A stretch of DNA of 64,000 bases, from NCBI GenBank assembly GCA_028551475.1, contig CM052356.1:11311884-11375883 (forward strand), written 5' to 3'. Under the pieces are notes generated by a model. That model worked only from the letters and a program-made list of their open reading frames with translations. It was not told the origin of the DNA and did no database searches. The position numbers and the translations under genes were made by a program. Below, piece by piece: positions 1 through 12,499 of this stretch. Positions within the stretch are counted from its first letter, which is position 1. Each line of letters opens with the position of its first letter. Origin of the DNA: Casuarina equisetifolia (lineage: Eukaryota; Streptophyta; Magnoliopsida; Fagales; Casuarinaceae).

Positions 1-1176
1 AGAAAACATTCTCCTAATACTTCCAATTCATTCTCAAAGGAATCATAGAACTTTAGGATTACAATTAAAGGTTGTCTTAACCTTGTTACAAGAGCAAATC
101 CCTAAATAATGTATAATTTGTGAGGGATGTTGATCATAAGTGAGCTTACTAAATATATTAAGTACAAATCAAGCTCTAATCATGAAACCCTAAATTTTAG
201 TAAGTTAGGTTTTCAAATTTACAATCAAGTTTATATGCAAATAATAATCAAGGTTCAACCAACACATAAATGAGAGTATACAAGAGTATATAATCACAAG
301 AATTGAATCTTTGAAGAATATCATTGAAGATCTTCACAAAATAGCAATATTTCAACAACTTTGATTAGCTCTTTCGATTTCTTAATCAATGTGTGCAACA
401 ACTACTCTTTGAACCATAAAATAGAAGCTTTTATACAAGATTCAAATTATAGTAATTGATTTGAATTTTTCCAAACCTAACAGATTTGAAGTGTTCTTCT
501 TGTTGAGAGAATAAGGTCATTCTATCACTTAAGGTTTTGAATCAAACTCTTAATCATCACACAGTCACACCAAATATCTATTATGACAATCAATCACCTT
601 TTATGCATTTCTTCCCATTGAGAATATATATTCAGCTATGAAAAGGACAATGTCTCTCACTATCTTGATCAAGTTTGAAGCTAGGGTTTCTAATTGCATG
701 AACCAATTTAGGGCACTCAACCCTTAGTTGAACAGTTTCATTTAAGTGATCTTGTGGCATGCTCTCAATTAAATGTTGTATTAGGCTCATGTGTTGTAGG
801 CTTGGATCAACCTACATCTTGCAAGCTTGAACTAGCCTGCTTCTCATAAGCTTGAGCTTCTCGGATCAAGCTTGTTAAGTCTCTTAAGGCTAAGCTTCTT
901 GGATCAAGCTTGTTAAGTCTCTTGGGCCTAAGCTTATCGAATCAAGCTTGTTAAGTCTCTTAGGCCTAAGTTTCTCAAATCAAGCTTACATTATCATAAG
1001 CTCATCATAAGAGCTTATCATATGCTAGATTGCTTTTGCGTAAACAATTTTTTCCTACAATAACATTAAAACTAGCATCACATTCTCTTTAATATGAATA
1101 CCATTCAACTAATGTTTTCTTTCTACTTATGAAATATTCTTGTAAGACATGAATGATATTACAATATATAAAGATG
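1..1176. other. AT-rich intergenic region without a gene
   Basis: No reading frame of useful length or recognisable protein similarity is seen on either strand. The only structured part is the 38-bp tandem repeat near 854-990. The end of this stretch is the left flank of the LINE insertion. Confidence 0.6.
854..990. repeat. 38-bp tandem repeat, about 3.5 copies
   Basis: The core ATCAAGCTTGTTAAGTCTCT recurs at a spacing of exactly 38 bases (cores near 865, 903 and 941, with a partial fourth near 979). Copies differ by a few substitutions. Each copy contains HindIII-type AAGCTT words. No function is apparent. Confidence 0.85.
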
Positions 1177-1193
1177 TAGGAAACCAACTACTT
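1177..1193. repeat. LINE target-site duplication, left copy
   Basis: 17-bp sequence identical to 4701-4717, directly abutting the T run that marks the LINE tail. Confidence 0.9.
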
Positions 1194-1298
1194 TTTTTTG
1201 GTGAAAGGTCAAATTATATATCACCCGTAAAAAAATTTACAAGATTGTTCGATTACAAAATATCATCATCTAAGTTCAAATATTGCACTTGGAAAATT

Positions 1299-2006
1299 TC
1301 AAAGCTCTTGTAAAAATTTATTACAATTTGTAAGCTTGACTCCTCTGGTAGATAAAATATTCCTTTTTACATCCTTTTTTATTTTAGCAATAATGATTGA
1401 GTTATCTAGACTTGTATCGCTGAATCTTCTTCTATTTCTTTCTTTCCAAATGTGATACAATACGACCTTGAAAGATATACTAAGCAAAGTTACTGCAAAG
1501 CTCTTCCTCTTAACAGTCTTGATCATACAACATATTTCACCTCTTTAGTGTTCAATTCTTTGAATTAATCCATTCATGTCTAGCAAAGCCTTCCAAATAT
1601 AGTTTGTAAACTTGCACTTAAAAAATAAATGTTCTTGTGATTTTTCTTCTTGTTGGCAGAAGTTGCATTATAGATCCACTGAACTATTCCATTTAGTCAC
1701 CTGATCTGCTGTGGATAGTTTGTCTTTCAAAGTGATCCAGCAAATAAAATTATGCTTTGGTACTCCTTCTTTCCAAACAAGTCTTGCCCACTTAACATCT
1801 TCTTTGTTCTCTCTTAGTGCTACATAACTTTTGGCAATATTGTATTCTGAGTCTGTCACCTGTTGCGTAAGTTCACTTCTTACTTGTAAAATATTCCTAA
1901 AGCTCCAAGCTAGTGATTCTTTCATCTCAACTTCTAATACATTCCTTTCTTTTAAATTTTCTGTTATCATCCATTTAACCCATAAAGAGTTTGTGTTGGG
2001 GTGCAC
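1299..2006 (-). pseudogene. LINE ORF2 C-terminal zinc-binding and tail fragments
   Basis: The 1668-2006 frame contains WARLVWKEGVPKHNFICWIT, a clear match to the start of the RT-associated zinc-binding domain (consensus W..lW....PpKv.fFlWr). The 1299-1526 frame has HIWKERNRRRF, the conserved segment near the LINE C terminus. The two are separated by stops and short frameshifts. Confidence 0.8.
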
Positions 2007-2116
2007 AAAAGACTATAAAAGTTTTCCAATTGCCGCCTTTTTCTAAGTATCAATGTCTATCAAACCCAGTCCTCTAAAAATTTTAGGCCAACAAACTTCT
2101 TTCCATGCCACTTTTA

Positions 2117-3680
2117 TTACACATCGTCCATTAGATTTACATGCCCAAAGGAAGGTTCTAATCCTTTTTTCAATTTCATAAAGAGTCTGTTTTGGCAATA
2201 AAAAAAAATTTGCATCCAATATGTTTGCAATGAGAACAGAATACTTTTTGCTAGCTGCAGTCTCCCTCCAAAACTAATATGCTTAGACTCCCAACTTTCA
2301 ATTTTTTTTAATATCTTTTCTATCATGATAGTACAATCTAGGTTAAAGAGTCTTTTAGTAATCAATGAAACTCCCAAGTATTTTATGGGAAGTTGACCTT
2401 CTTGGATAGGAATATGATCAAGTATTAGAGCCTTTTCTTGTTCAGACAAGCCTGAAAAAAAAATTTGACACTTTTCTAAATGCATCTTTAGACCTGTTAT
2501 ATCTTTAAAGTCTTCATAGCATCTAGTAAATATAATATAGACTCAATATCTCCATGAGTAGACAGAAAGAGATCATCAACAAAGCATAGATGATTGATCT
2601 TCTCTTTAGAGCATTTCCAATAAAATTTAAACCTTCTAGAAGATACTTTATTTTGTATAATTCTGTTAAGAATCTCCATCACAATAACAAAGAGAAAAGG
2701 AGAGAGAAAGTCTCCTTATCTAAGTCCCTTTGCCCCCTTAAAAAAAACCTGTATGAGAGCCATTGATGTTCATAGAATATCCAACAGTAGTGATGCAGCT
2801 TTCAATTAGTAATCTAAATTTGTCTGGAAACTTTAAAACTTTCAGAGTATTTAGGATAGCATTTCAGTCTATTGAATCATATGCTTTCATAATATCAACC
2901 TTAATTGCTACCTTTTTCCCATGAATACCTTTGTGATAATTGTGTATTAACTCTTGACATAACAAAATATTTTCTTTAATGTTCCTTCCTAGCACAAAAG
3001 CTATTTGATAAGGATGTATGAAATGAGGCAAAGCTATACTTAATCTTCCTATCACAATTTTAGATATGATCTTGTATAACACATTGCAACAGAGATTGGT
3101 CTAAAATCTTTTATATTAGTGGCATTAATTTTCTTAGGGACAAGGGATATTACCGTTGAATTTATGCTTCACAATAGTTGTCTCTTCTAAAAGAAAGCTA
3201 TAACTGCATCTTCTATGTTACTCCCTATAATACTCCAAGCTTTCTTGAAAAAGAAGCTATTATATCCATCAAGACCGGAGCTTTGTAATCACTAATAGTA
3301 TTAAGATCCTTTTGTATCTATTCTCTTTGAACATCTGCTATAAGGCTTCTCTCTATCTCTTCTGAAATTTTTATGGGAAATAACTCTCTTAATTTTGCTT
3401 CTGATGGTTGAAGTTGGTTTGTCCTCCCTATCAAGTTTTGAAAGTAACTTTGAATTTTGTTCTTTATCATTTCAAGATCTTCAGTAAATTGCCCATCATC
3501 TATTTCCAGCTTGACAATGTGATTTTTTGCTCTCCTCTTCATCGTGCTTCTAAAAAAGACTTTGTTGTTACAATCTCCCTCTTTCAACCAAGTATTTCTT
3601 GATTTTTGCTTCAAAAGTATTTCTTCATGCTTGTTATGTATTAGTAACTTTTCTAACCACTCCTTTTCTTCATTGCGCAA
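2117..3680 (-). pseudogene. LINE reverse transcriptase, broken in several frames
   Basis: Fragments at 3318-3680 (pre-RT linker, SRNTWLKEGDCNNKVFF), 2864-3082 (RT core, KVDIMKAYDSID), 2497-2682 (catalytic box FVDDLFLS) and 2117-2485 (PIKYLGVSL, the segment after the RT core) follow each other in the order expected for plant LINE ORF2. At least three frame breaks separate them. The first catalytic Asp block is the DIMKAYDS segment and the second is FVDD. Confidence 0.88.
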
Positions 3681-4435
3681 TTGGGTATTTGAAGGGTCAT
3701 AAAAAAGCTTTCCTTGTGCTATTTGTAGCTGCTTCCTTGCTATCTATATTTTCCTTGGTAATTCTCCAAATTCCTCTTTATTTAGCTTTCTCAACTCTTT
3801 TTTCATTTCCTTAAACTTTATCATTATTCTATGCATTATAGTGCCCTCAACCCTTTGTTGCCAAATATTCTTCACTATTGTCATAAATTGGGGATTGTCT
3901 TGCCAGAAGTTGAAGAATCTAAAGGCATTTTTCTATCTTGGTCTATTATTGCCCACCTTGGTAATGCAAGGACTGTGGTCTGACAATCCAGGAGTACTAA
4001 ATTCAATGGAGAAATCCACATTACTTTGCAGCCATTTAGGGTTTACCAAACATCTATCCAATTTAATGCCTTTGAACCCTATACCTTTACCTTTGTTCGT
4101 CCATGATAGAAGAGGTCCTACAAAGTTTAGTTCTATAAGTTCTGCATCACTTATGAACTTGTTGAAATCTTCTATTCTTTCTATCTATCTATTAGCTACA
4201 TTGACCCTTTCATTTAAATTCCTCACTGTATTAAAATTTCCTACTAGTAACCATTGATTGTCCTTTCCATAATTGTTATAACATTGTGTAAGGTTACTCC
4301 AAAAATCCTTTGTTCATTTGTTGCATTTGCTGCATAGATGGCAGATAAGTACCATACTTCATGCCCCTCTTCCACTTTACAATTCACTACCTGTTTAGAA
4401 CTACTAAGCATTGTGATGTTGAGCTATGGCTTTTT

Positions 4436-4654
4436 TCATACAATCCAAATCCTTCCATTTTCATTATCTTTATAATTGTGGACAAAACCCCATTGGGAAA
4501 AAAGAGAATTTATCACCCATTGTGCTCTATCTTCTTTTATTCTGTGTTCTAATAAAATGACAATGTCAGCTTTTGCATTCTTGATAACTTCCTGTACCTC
4601 CTTTTGTTTAGGGCTTTTATTCATGCTCCTAACATTCCATGAGAATATGATCAT
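4436..4654 (-). pseudogene. LINE endonuclease N-terminal fragment
   Basis: The 72-residue frame opens MIIFSWNVRSMN, the characteristic start of the plant LINE apurinic endonuclease domain (consensus WNVRG). It is followed by a DIVILLEHRI segment corresponding to the catalytic-glutamate block. A stop closes it; further endonuclease sequence continues in other frames down to about 3850. Non-functional. Confidence 0.85.
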
Positions 4655-4700
4655 TTGTTTGAGGATATAGTATTTTCTCTTTCAACACCTTCAAAACCTA

Positions 4701-4717
4701 TAGGAAACCAACTACTT
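4701..4717. repeat. LINE target-site duplication, right copy
   Basis: 17-bp sequence identical to 1177-1193. It marks the 5' (truncated) end of the minus-strand LINE. Confidence 0.9.
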
Positions 4718-5704
4718 TATAATATTATTAAGTGATATTATAATTTGCACACCTTTTACTTCCTTTAATTCTATTTTACACATGAATACATGAAAAACAT
4801 TTACATCCATTTAACAACAAAATTTGTTACAAAAAAACATATATTTTTCCAACAATAAGGCTTTCCCTATATAATACATAACAACAACAAGTGGTAGTGT
4901 TGGCTCTCAATGGTTTTTGCGTGAGAATGAAGTTATCCCTTTTGTTCTTGGAATGGATAACTAGATTACAAACCTTACATTTAATGGTTTTCAATGTATC
5001 TCGCAAGCACTTGCATCTAATGCCTCTTATAATACCATGTCTATGCTTGTTTTCAAGCCATCAAATGGCTAGCAACACATCATATCATTTTCTTGATTTA
5101 ACAGTCAAAATAGCTTTAAAGGAAGTTCTAAGAACAATTTTTAAATATTGTAAACGTCCTAACCACATTAAAAATACCTACTAGAAATTATATGGTAAGT
5201 TTATAGATACAAACAAGAAAGCCAAAGAAAAGGATTTTCAACCCACCAAGTGCTTGATTAGCCTACTAATTCCATTTATTAGCCTTTTTCTAATGATCAG
5301 TTGTAAGAGATTATGATTTCACTTTCTAAAATTTGGGCTTTAAGATTGTTAGTTATGTAGATATTTCTTTTTGATTGACAAATGTTATTTTTACTCATAT
5401 TTGAATTATTAATTCAAGGACTAGTGACCATAATAATTGTGATAAATGATATATCTCTTCCATTCATAAATACTCTTACCATTGATATTGATAATACAGG
5501 TTGACCAAATCACTAGGCCATCTCGAAAGATACATAGGGCAGGACATGGAGCCTAACCCCTTAAGACATAACATCAACTTATGAGTACAAACAAACATTT
5601 ACAATTAAAAAAGAAAAATATTATTGCTATATGAGTCATAACCTAAGAAAAGTTACAATGAAAGCATATAAAATTAAATCATTAAGGAGACCTATAGTGC
5701 TTAA
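4718..5704. other. Intergenic, no recognised gene
   Basis: A 97-codon frame exists at 4891-5184 and a different frame over the same bases also reads for some distance. Neither translation resembles a family I know, and the base composition is like the AT-rich background. The right end abuts the 5' LTR of the gypsy element. Confidence 0.5.
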
Positions 5705-6310
5705 TGTTTTAGACTAGCAATATGGGCTGATGAGCTAGCCAAACGAGTATAAGTCAAAATTTTATGTGCTGGATTGGTAGTACAGATCGATAGACTAAGC
5801 TGGTGAGTATGAGTCCAACCCACTTAGTTTTTCTTGTTGTTAGTTCGTCCACTTTGGTAATGCCCATTGTAGTTTACTTTTTGTTATTGTATTTGAATTT
5901 CCTAGGAAGTAACTAACCTCTTTAATAAAGGAAAATGCTACTTGCCTATTTATGATTATAATGATAAACTTAATGTGAATATCTACGTTTTAGAATTATA
6001 AGTGTTTCAGTTCGATGAATCTAGTTTAAATTCTAAGTAATGTCCACACATTTATGATTATGCCATAAATGTGTAATCGATACTACATTAAATTCTCGAG
6101 AAAAGTGAACATCTATATAAAAGGAACCTCTCAACCCCTTTATCCTCACAGTTCACCTGAACTCTTCCTATCTCAATACTCCCATTGTTCCTTAACTATT
6201 TCTTATTTTCTCTTCAAAGTTAGTCCCTCCAAGGTGATCTTGGTTGAAGTCTAACTTAATCCCTAGCTAAGAGTTGAGTGCCAGATGGATTTCTCTCTTA
6301 GTCCGTTACA
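5705..6310 (+). repeat. 5' LTR of gypsy element
   Basis: 606 bp, begins TGTTTTAGAC and ends CCGTTACA. It aligns with 10714-11317 along its length, including the shared segments CACTTTGGTA and CCATTGTAGTTT. Many substitutions separate the copies. Confidence 0.88.
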
Positions 6311-6312
6311 AA

Positions 6313-6323
6313 TGGTATTAGAT
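6313..6323 (+). promoter_or_regulatory. Primer binding site (initiator Met tRNA type)
   Basis: TGGTATTAGAT lies two bases after the 5' LTR and matches the usual plant initiator-methionine primer site TGGTATCAGAGC with a few changes. Confidence 0.75.
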
Positions 6324-6450
6324 ATTGACTCTTCATATAGGCTAAAGTATTGAAATGGCAAGCAAAGGTATGATGAAAACACAACCCAAGAGGCAAGTAA
6401 AGAGAAAGAGGCCATAAGTTTACCCAATGGTGGTGATGGAGGAGAGAGTT

Positions 6451-9400
6451 TAATGCATTAGAGAATTATGTCTTGCACCAAAGAACAAGTGGTTGAGCTG
6501 GAAAGAGTTATGAAGAAATTCCAAGAAAGACTTGTTGCTACGGTTGTCCTTCATGAAGATAACCCTAAGCCAACAAGCTATAGTGGGAAATGAGATGCAA
6601 CAAAAGTAAAATACTTCTTATGGCATATGGAATGATATTTTAATATGGCTTACATTACTTATGACTTTGCTAAGGTACAAATTGCCTTTTATTATCTTAC
6701 TTAGAATGCTAATGTATGGTGGCATAACAGGTGACAAGAGATGGAGAACGAGGAGGACCATATCAAAACCTATAAAACCTTTAAGACAAAATTGAAGAAA
6801 TAGTTCCTTCCCAAGATCATGGACTAGCGAGCTTATAAAACATTAAGGGACTTAAGGCATAGAATTACTTTGTGAGCATATGTGTAAACATTTACTAACG
6901 TAACACTATACCTCAAGGATGTTCTTAAGAAGACCCTATTGTTCTTCTTTACGAGTGGCCTCTAGAAATGGGTGAAAGAAGAGATTAAAGCGTAAGGTAA
7001 CTAAGTTGAATCATGTTATCTCAATTGTTAAATCCTTGGTAAATTGTAGACAGACGAATGTTCCACTTAGACCAACAACGTAAATTGACAATTCAAGAAG
7101 GGAAGGAGGGAGTAGACCCTCATTCAACTGAAATGAAGCCTCATTCAATCGAAATGGAGCCTTATTCAACCGAAATTAAGGTACTAGACCACCTCTTCAT
7201 CATAAGGGTGACAAGAGAAAAGGTAATCTCTATTATTTTATTTGTAAAGGCCCACACTATATGAAAGATTGCTTAAAGAGAGTATTGTTAAATGTTATGG
7301 AGCAAGAAACAATTCTAGAAGAGATTCCAGTGGAGGATGGTTACTTAGCAGCCCTCTAGATGTTCAACTCTATAAAAGGTAAAACCCTTGACCAGTTGCA
7401 AGATCTCTTATGTATGTGGAGTGTGCAATCAATGATAAGAAAGCCAAAGCCATGGTGGACTTAGCTACAACTCATAATTTCATTACACCAGAAGAAGCTA
7501 AAGGACTAATCAAATCATTGAAAATGGTGAACAACACTTTGTGGCCAATGTTTAGGATTGCCCAAGGAGTGAACCTACATGTAGGCAAATAGAAGGGGAA
7601 GGTGGACTTTACGATAGTAGATATGAAAAACTACAAGTTGGTCCTTAGGTTAGACTTCTTCCATGAAGTTAATGTTTTTTTTCTATCCTACACATAATTG
7701 TTTATGCATATTTATAGGTGATATGTTATGCATGGTCCCAATAAAGGCCACAAGTCTTGCACAGATAAGTCTTTCTACAATGCAATTAAAGAAAAGGATA
7801 TAAAAATGCAAGGAAACTTATTTGGCCAAGTTGAAAAAGAATGAGGAGATTGTAAAGGAGGACAATATTCTTTAAGTTATTTATGAGCTCCTTAAAGAGA
7901 ACAAGGATATGATGCCCCTAAAAATGTCAAAGTAACTACCTCTTAGGAGGGAAGTTGACCATGAATTGAGTTGGAACTAGGAACAAAACCTCCAACGAAG
8001 GCCCTTTATAGAATGTCCCCACTTAAGTTAGAAGAATTTAGGAAATAGTTGAGGACACTATTAGATGTGGGACACTTTCGGCCTTCAAAGGCCTCATATG
8101 ATGTTCCAGTACTCTTCCAAGTGAAGAAGGACAAATTGATGGGGCTTTGCATTGATTACAAGATGCTAAATAAGGTAACCATAAAAAATAAATACCCTAT
8201 TCCTTTGATAATAGGTTGGGTAATACCTATTACTTTACAAAGGTGGACTTAAGATCATGGTATCATCAAGTCTGAATTATTGTGGTGATGAGCCTAAAAT
8301 GATGTGCATGATGTGGTATGGCTCTTTTGAATGGTTAGTCATGCCTTTTGGCTTAACCAATGCTCCAGCAACATTCTGCACCTTGATGAATAACTTGCTT
8401 CACTTCTACTTGGACAAGTCTATGGTGGTATACCTAGACAACATTATGGTGTATAGTAACTCATTAGAGGAACATGTTGAATACTTGAAGACTTTAAGGT
8501 GCTACAAGAGAATAAGTTGTATTTGAAGAAAGAAAAATGTTCATTTGCTTGAGGAGTCAATTTCCTTGGACATGTTATCAAGCAAGGAGTCTTAAGAATG
8601 GATGGAGCCAAAGTGAAGGCAATCTAAAAGTGGAAAGCTCATTCTACGATAATAGAACTAAGATCTTTCCTTGGTCTAGTCAATTATTATAAATGATTCA
8701 TCATTGGATATTCGTTAAATGGTCATACCCTTAACCAAGTTATTAAAGGAATCTAAGACATGGGAATGGACTAAGGAATGCCAAGATACCACTGACAATT
8801 TAAAGGTTGTTGTGATGAAGGAACTAGTATTGGAGCTCCCAACTTCACAAAATTGTTCGAGATACCTTCTGATGCTTTTGATTTTGTTACTAGAGGGGTA
8901 CTGATGTAAGAAAGGCATTCCATTACCTTAGAAAGTTGGGAACTGAATAAGGCAAAATGCAAATACATAGTGCATGAAAAGGAAATGACAGTCATAGTTC
9001 ATTATTTAAGGACATGGCATCATTACCTTCTTGGCTTGTAGTTCCTGATTTAGATGGACAATGTAACCACAAACTACTTTAAACTCAGAAGAGGCTATTG
9101 CTGAAGTAAGCTAGGTGGCAAGATTTCCTTGCTAAGTTGGTTACATGATGGAGTATAAGCCAGGAGGACCAATGTCGTGGCTAATGCCCTTAGTAGGAAA
9201 ACCGAGTTAGCTACAATGAGTTTAGTTGTGGGAGACACCTTGTAACTAATATGAGAAGGGATGTCCCATGATCCTTTGGCCAAGCAACTGGAGCAACTCA
9301 TGAGAGAGGGCAAAATGAAGCAATTCTAGTTGGAAGATAGGCTATTATACACTAAGTAAAGGTGTGTATACATACCTAAGTGGGAAAACCTATGTCGTAA

Positions 9401-10100
9401 GCTCATCAGAGAATGCCACGATAGTAAACAAGTGGATTATCCTAGACAATGGATAACCAATCTCTTATGGAAGTCTCATACTTTTGGCCCAATATGAAGG
9501 ATAAGGTAAAGTTATTTATGAAAACTAGTCTTGTTTATCAGTAGGATAAACTAGAATAGAAACCCTCTAGTGGTTTGTCCTTACCTATCCCAAGTCATCT
9601 ATGGGAAAGCATCTTTATGGACTTTATCACTAGGTTACTAAAAGTTGACAAGTACGAATTGATTCTAGTGGTGGTAAACCAACTTTCAAAGTACACAACT
9701 TTCATATCGACCCTTATAGAGTAATGTCCAACATAAGTCACTGCTCAATTATTTTCTAAACATGTGGTGAAGTACTAGGGATTACCACAAAGTATCATTA
9801 ATGATAGAGATTCGTACTTCATAGGCTGGTTATAGAAGGAGTTATTCAAGTTGTTAGGATCAAAATTATGGTTCTACACAAGTTTTCATCCTAAAAAAAA
9901 ATAGGCAAACAAAAAGGTTGGATAGCCTTATGGAATTGTACCTAAGGCATTTCGTGAGTGAAAATTAAAAAGATTGGATGAAATTGATGGATATAGCCCA
10001 ATTCTCTTACAATCTTCAGAGGAGTGAATCAACAAACAAAAGCCCATTCAAGTTGGTGACAGGGCAACAATCATCGACTCCTCCAGCACTGGAAACAAAG
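6451..10100 (+). pseudogene. Ty3/gypsy gag-pol remains
   Basis: Recognisable segments in order: a gag zinc knuckle near 7240-7275 (C..C-type, YFICKGPHYMKDC), protease near 7410-7592 (MVDLATTHNFI in place of the usual VDSGATHNF), RT near 8049-8526 ([12 protein letters not shown] and VYLDNIMVYS, the second catalytic Asp replaced by Asn), RNase H near 8720-9020, and integrase near 9380-10090 (FMDFITRLLKV, LVVVNQLSKY). Stops are frequent. The altered protease and RT active-site residues alone would prevent function. Confidence 0.85.
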
Positions 10101-10713
10101 CATTCAAGTTAGTGTCTTAGTGCCTTTGACATGGCTAAGTTATGACAAAAGAATGTTAATGTCACAAGGTCATATTTGCACAAAGCTATAAAGTGAATGA
10201 AGAGATGGGCCAATAAAAAAAGAAAAGCAACAGGTTATAATATTAAGGGCCAGGTACTAGTAAAGTTCTTACCCCACCAATACAAAGCTTACTGACCCCT
10301 TCACAAAAGGTAAGTCCATAAGTATGAAAGACTATTTGAGATAATAGAGAAAGTTAGGAAGGTGGCCTACTAGCTAGACCTCTTACCTAACCTCAAGATC
10401 CATATGGTTTTTTATGTTAGCATGTTAAAGCCCTTCCATAGGGATAAAGAAGACATAAGATGAAGCAAGCCATCAAGGGCTCCTCCAACGATGATGATCT
10501 CCTTTGAGAAGAAGGCAAAGGGAATTCTAGCTAATTGCATCTTTTAGGGAAAAAAAAAAAAGTTCATCCATGGTGATAGTTCTTGATTAAATGAAAATGA
10601 TTGAAAAAAAAGTGAAGTAATGTGGGAATTTAATGAGGATATTTAACAATTTAAAGATCTCATCGACTATTACTTGGAGGGGATGAGGGTGTCATAAATT
10701 AGGCAAGGGAGAA

Positions 10714-11317
10714 TGTTCTAAACTGACATTAAGGCTGATAGGCTGGCTAAACAAGTACGAGTTAGACTTCTATATGTTGAACTAGTAATACAAGCCAATG
10801 GATTGAATTGGGAAGTACGAGTCAGCTCGTTTAGTTTCGTTTATTATTGGGTCATCCACTTTGGTAGTGTCCATTGTAGTTTTCTTTTTCATTATTGTAT
10901 TTGAATTTCCTAGGAAGTAATTGACCTCTTTAATAAAGGAAAATGTTACTTGCCTATTTATAATTATAACGTTAATCTTAATGCCAATATCTACATTTTA
11001 GAATTATAAATGTCCTAATTTCATGAATCTAGTTTAAATTCTAAGTAACATTCACACATTTATGATTCCACCATAAATGTGTAACCACTATTATATTGAA
11101 TTCTTGAGAGAAGTAAACATCTATATAAAGGGAACCTCTTGATCCTTTTATCCTCACAATTCACCTGAACTTTTCATATACTTAATACTCCTATTATTCC
11201 TTAATTCTTTCTTATTTTCTCTTCAAAGTTAGTCTCCCAAGGTGATTTGGCTGAAGGTTGACTCACTCTCTAGCCAAGAGTTGAATGTCGAATAGATTTC
11301 TCTCTAAGTCCATTACA
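10714..11317 (+). repeat. 3' LTR of gypsy element
   Basis: 604 bp, begins TGTTCTAAAC and ends CCATTACA. It is preceded by a purine-rich tract (GGCAAGGGAGAA, 10702-10713) that serves as plus-strand primer in such elements. Confidence 0.88.
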
Positions 11318-12440
11318 TTAAGGCCTAATTGATCTTTACAAGCTATTTTCCTATAACTACCTAGTAATGAGACCATTGTAGTTAGAACTTGTAAACTTGT
11401 AACTGAGTAACTAAATTTTTCTAATCCACATACCAAGAAATTTATTTCATGAAATACATAAGAAATCTTGACATTAGAAGAAAGATAACCCAAGCATTGG
11501 TGAAGCTTATATTCTAAATTCTAAAGAGCTAGGGAAAAAAACCCTCTTTTAATGCATTGAATCATAAACTAAGTTAGCTTCAATCTCAAGTAACATGATT
11601 CTTTGCTAATGATATAGTTTGAGACCTTCTAGTAAAGTCAAAACCTTTACTCTTGCATTATTTCTTTGACCTAAAGTAATTGTATAAGCCATGATGATGC
11701 TTCTTTTCCAATCATGCACCACTTCTCTTACATAAGCTCCACCAATACATTAATCATCTATGTTCAACTTTAGATAAGCACATGACTAGTGTACTAGGCT
11801 CTTTAAAAAGCCAAAACTACAATAGCAACATCATGCCTTGAAGTCTTATACGTTCAGAAGGAACTACTTGGAAAGAAGCCATTAAAAGACCAAGCTCCGA
11901 TAGCATTCCCATTATCAACACCGATAAGAACTATCCTTGATCTAAGAAGATGAAATTGTTCCTAATTAGCCAGATATAATACAAAACTATGAAACCAACC
12001 AAGGTCATCAAAATATCTCCTTGAGAAGAAACATTTCCTCCCAAAACCAATTCTTAACAAGATTTAAGACTATATCTCATCTAACCAATACCTATAATAG
12101 ACAACAAAAATGATTCCATAAACCATTGGCCAAATCCCTTTGACAAAAAAGGTGATCAATAGTCTCACATTGCAATAGAGAACAACCAACACATCTAGAT
12201 GCAAGTGAAAAGTCTTACCTTTGAACTCTATTGTCCATAGGAAAGCCATTGTACATCACTCTTTAGATGAAGAAATGGATCTTGGGTGGTAAATGCTTAT
12301 TTCATAAAAACTTACTTTAACTTTTCTTCTCATCATATGGTCTACAATTCCCATATACCAATGCCATAGAGAAAGCACCATTTGAAGTTAATTCAAAGAT
12401 CAAATGATTAAGGTCATTTGTAAAGAAATCCTATTAGGTT
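11318..12440 (-). mobile_element. LINE remnant, zinc-binding C-terminal part
   Basis: Reading the minus strand around 12300-12110 gives LPPKIHFFI-RVMYNGFPMD followed by CVGCSLLQCETIDHLF, the signature of the zinc-binding domain next to LINE reverse transcriptases (PPK..FF.WR...LPT, C..C....ET..HLF). Nearer 11500-11300 the frame VKISYVFHEINFLVCGLEKF weakly resembles the RNase-H tail found in some plant LINEs (I.RE.N..AD.LA). It abuts the gypsy 3' LTR and its ends are not defined. Confidence 0.7.
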
Positions 12441-12499
12441 GATCCCATTGCTTAGGAGAAAGATTTAACTCTAAGACCATCTATTTCAATTTGTTTACC

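Larger units (their letters stand above)
1194..4700 (-). mobile_element. 5'-truncated LINE (L1-type non-LTR retrotransposon)
   Basis: Minus-strand reading gives, in order, the start of an AP-type endonuclease (4654 downward), a linker, reverse transcriptase with a FVDD catalytic box, and C-terminal zinc-binding and RNase-H-like parts ending near 1299. All pieces are broken by stops and frameshifts. The insert is flanked by a perfect 17-bp direct repeat, TAGGAAACCAACTACTT, at 1177-1193 and 4701-4717. A short T run at 1192-1199 is the poly(A) tail seen on the plus strand. ORF1 is absent and the element begins at the endonuclease N terminus, the usual result of incomplete reverse transcription. 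The identity is sure; the family within L1 is not resolved. Confidence 0.92.
5705..11317 (+). mobile_element. Decayed Ty3/gypsy LTR retrotransposon
   Basis: Two similar LTRs (5705-6310 and 10714-11317) start with TG and end with CA. A methionine-tRNA-type primer site follows the 5' LTR and a purine-rich tract precedes the 3' LTR. TTAA lies directly outside both ends (5701-5704 and 11318-11321), a likely 4-bp target duplication. The inside reads, in many short frames, as gag, protease, RT, RNase H and integrase in gypsy order on the plus strand. Numerous stops and frameshifts and clear LTR divergence make it old and dead. Confidence 0.9.
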
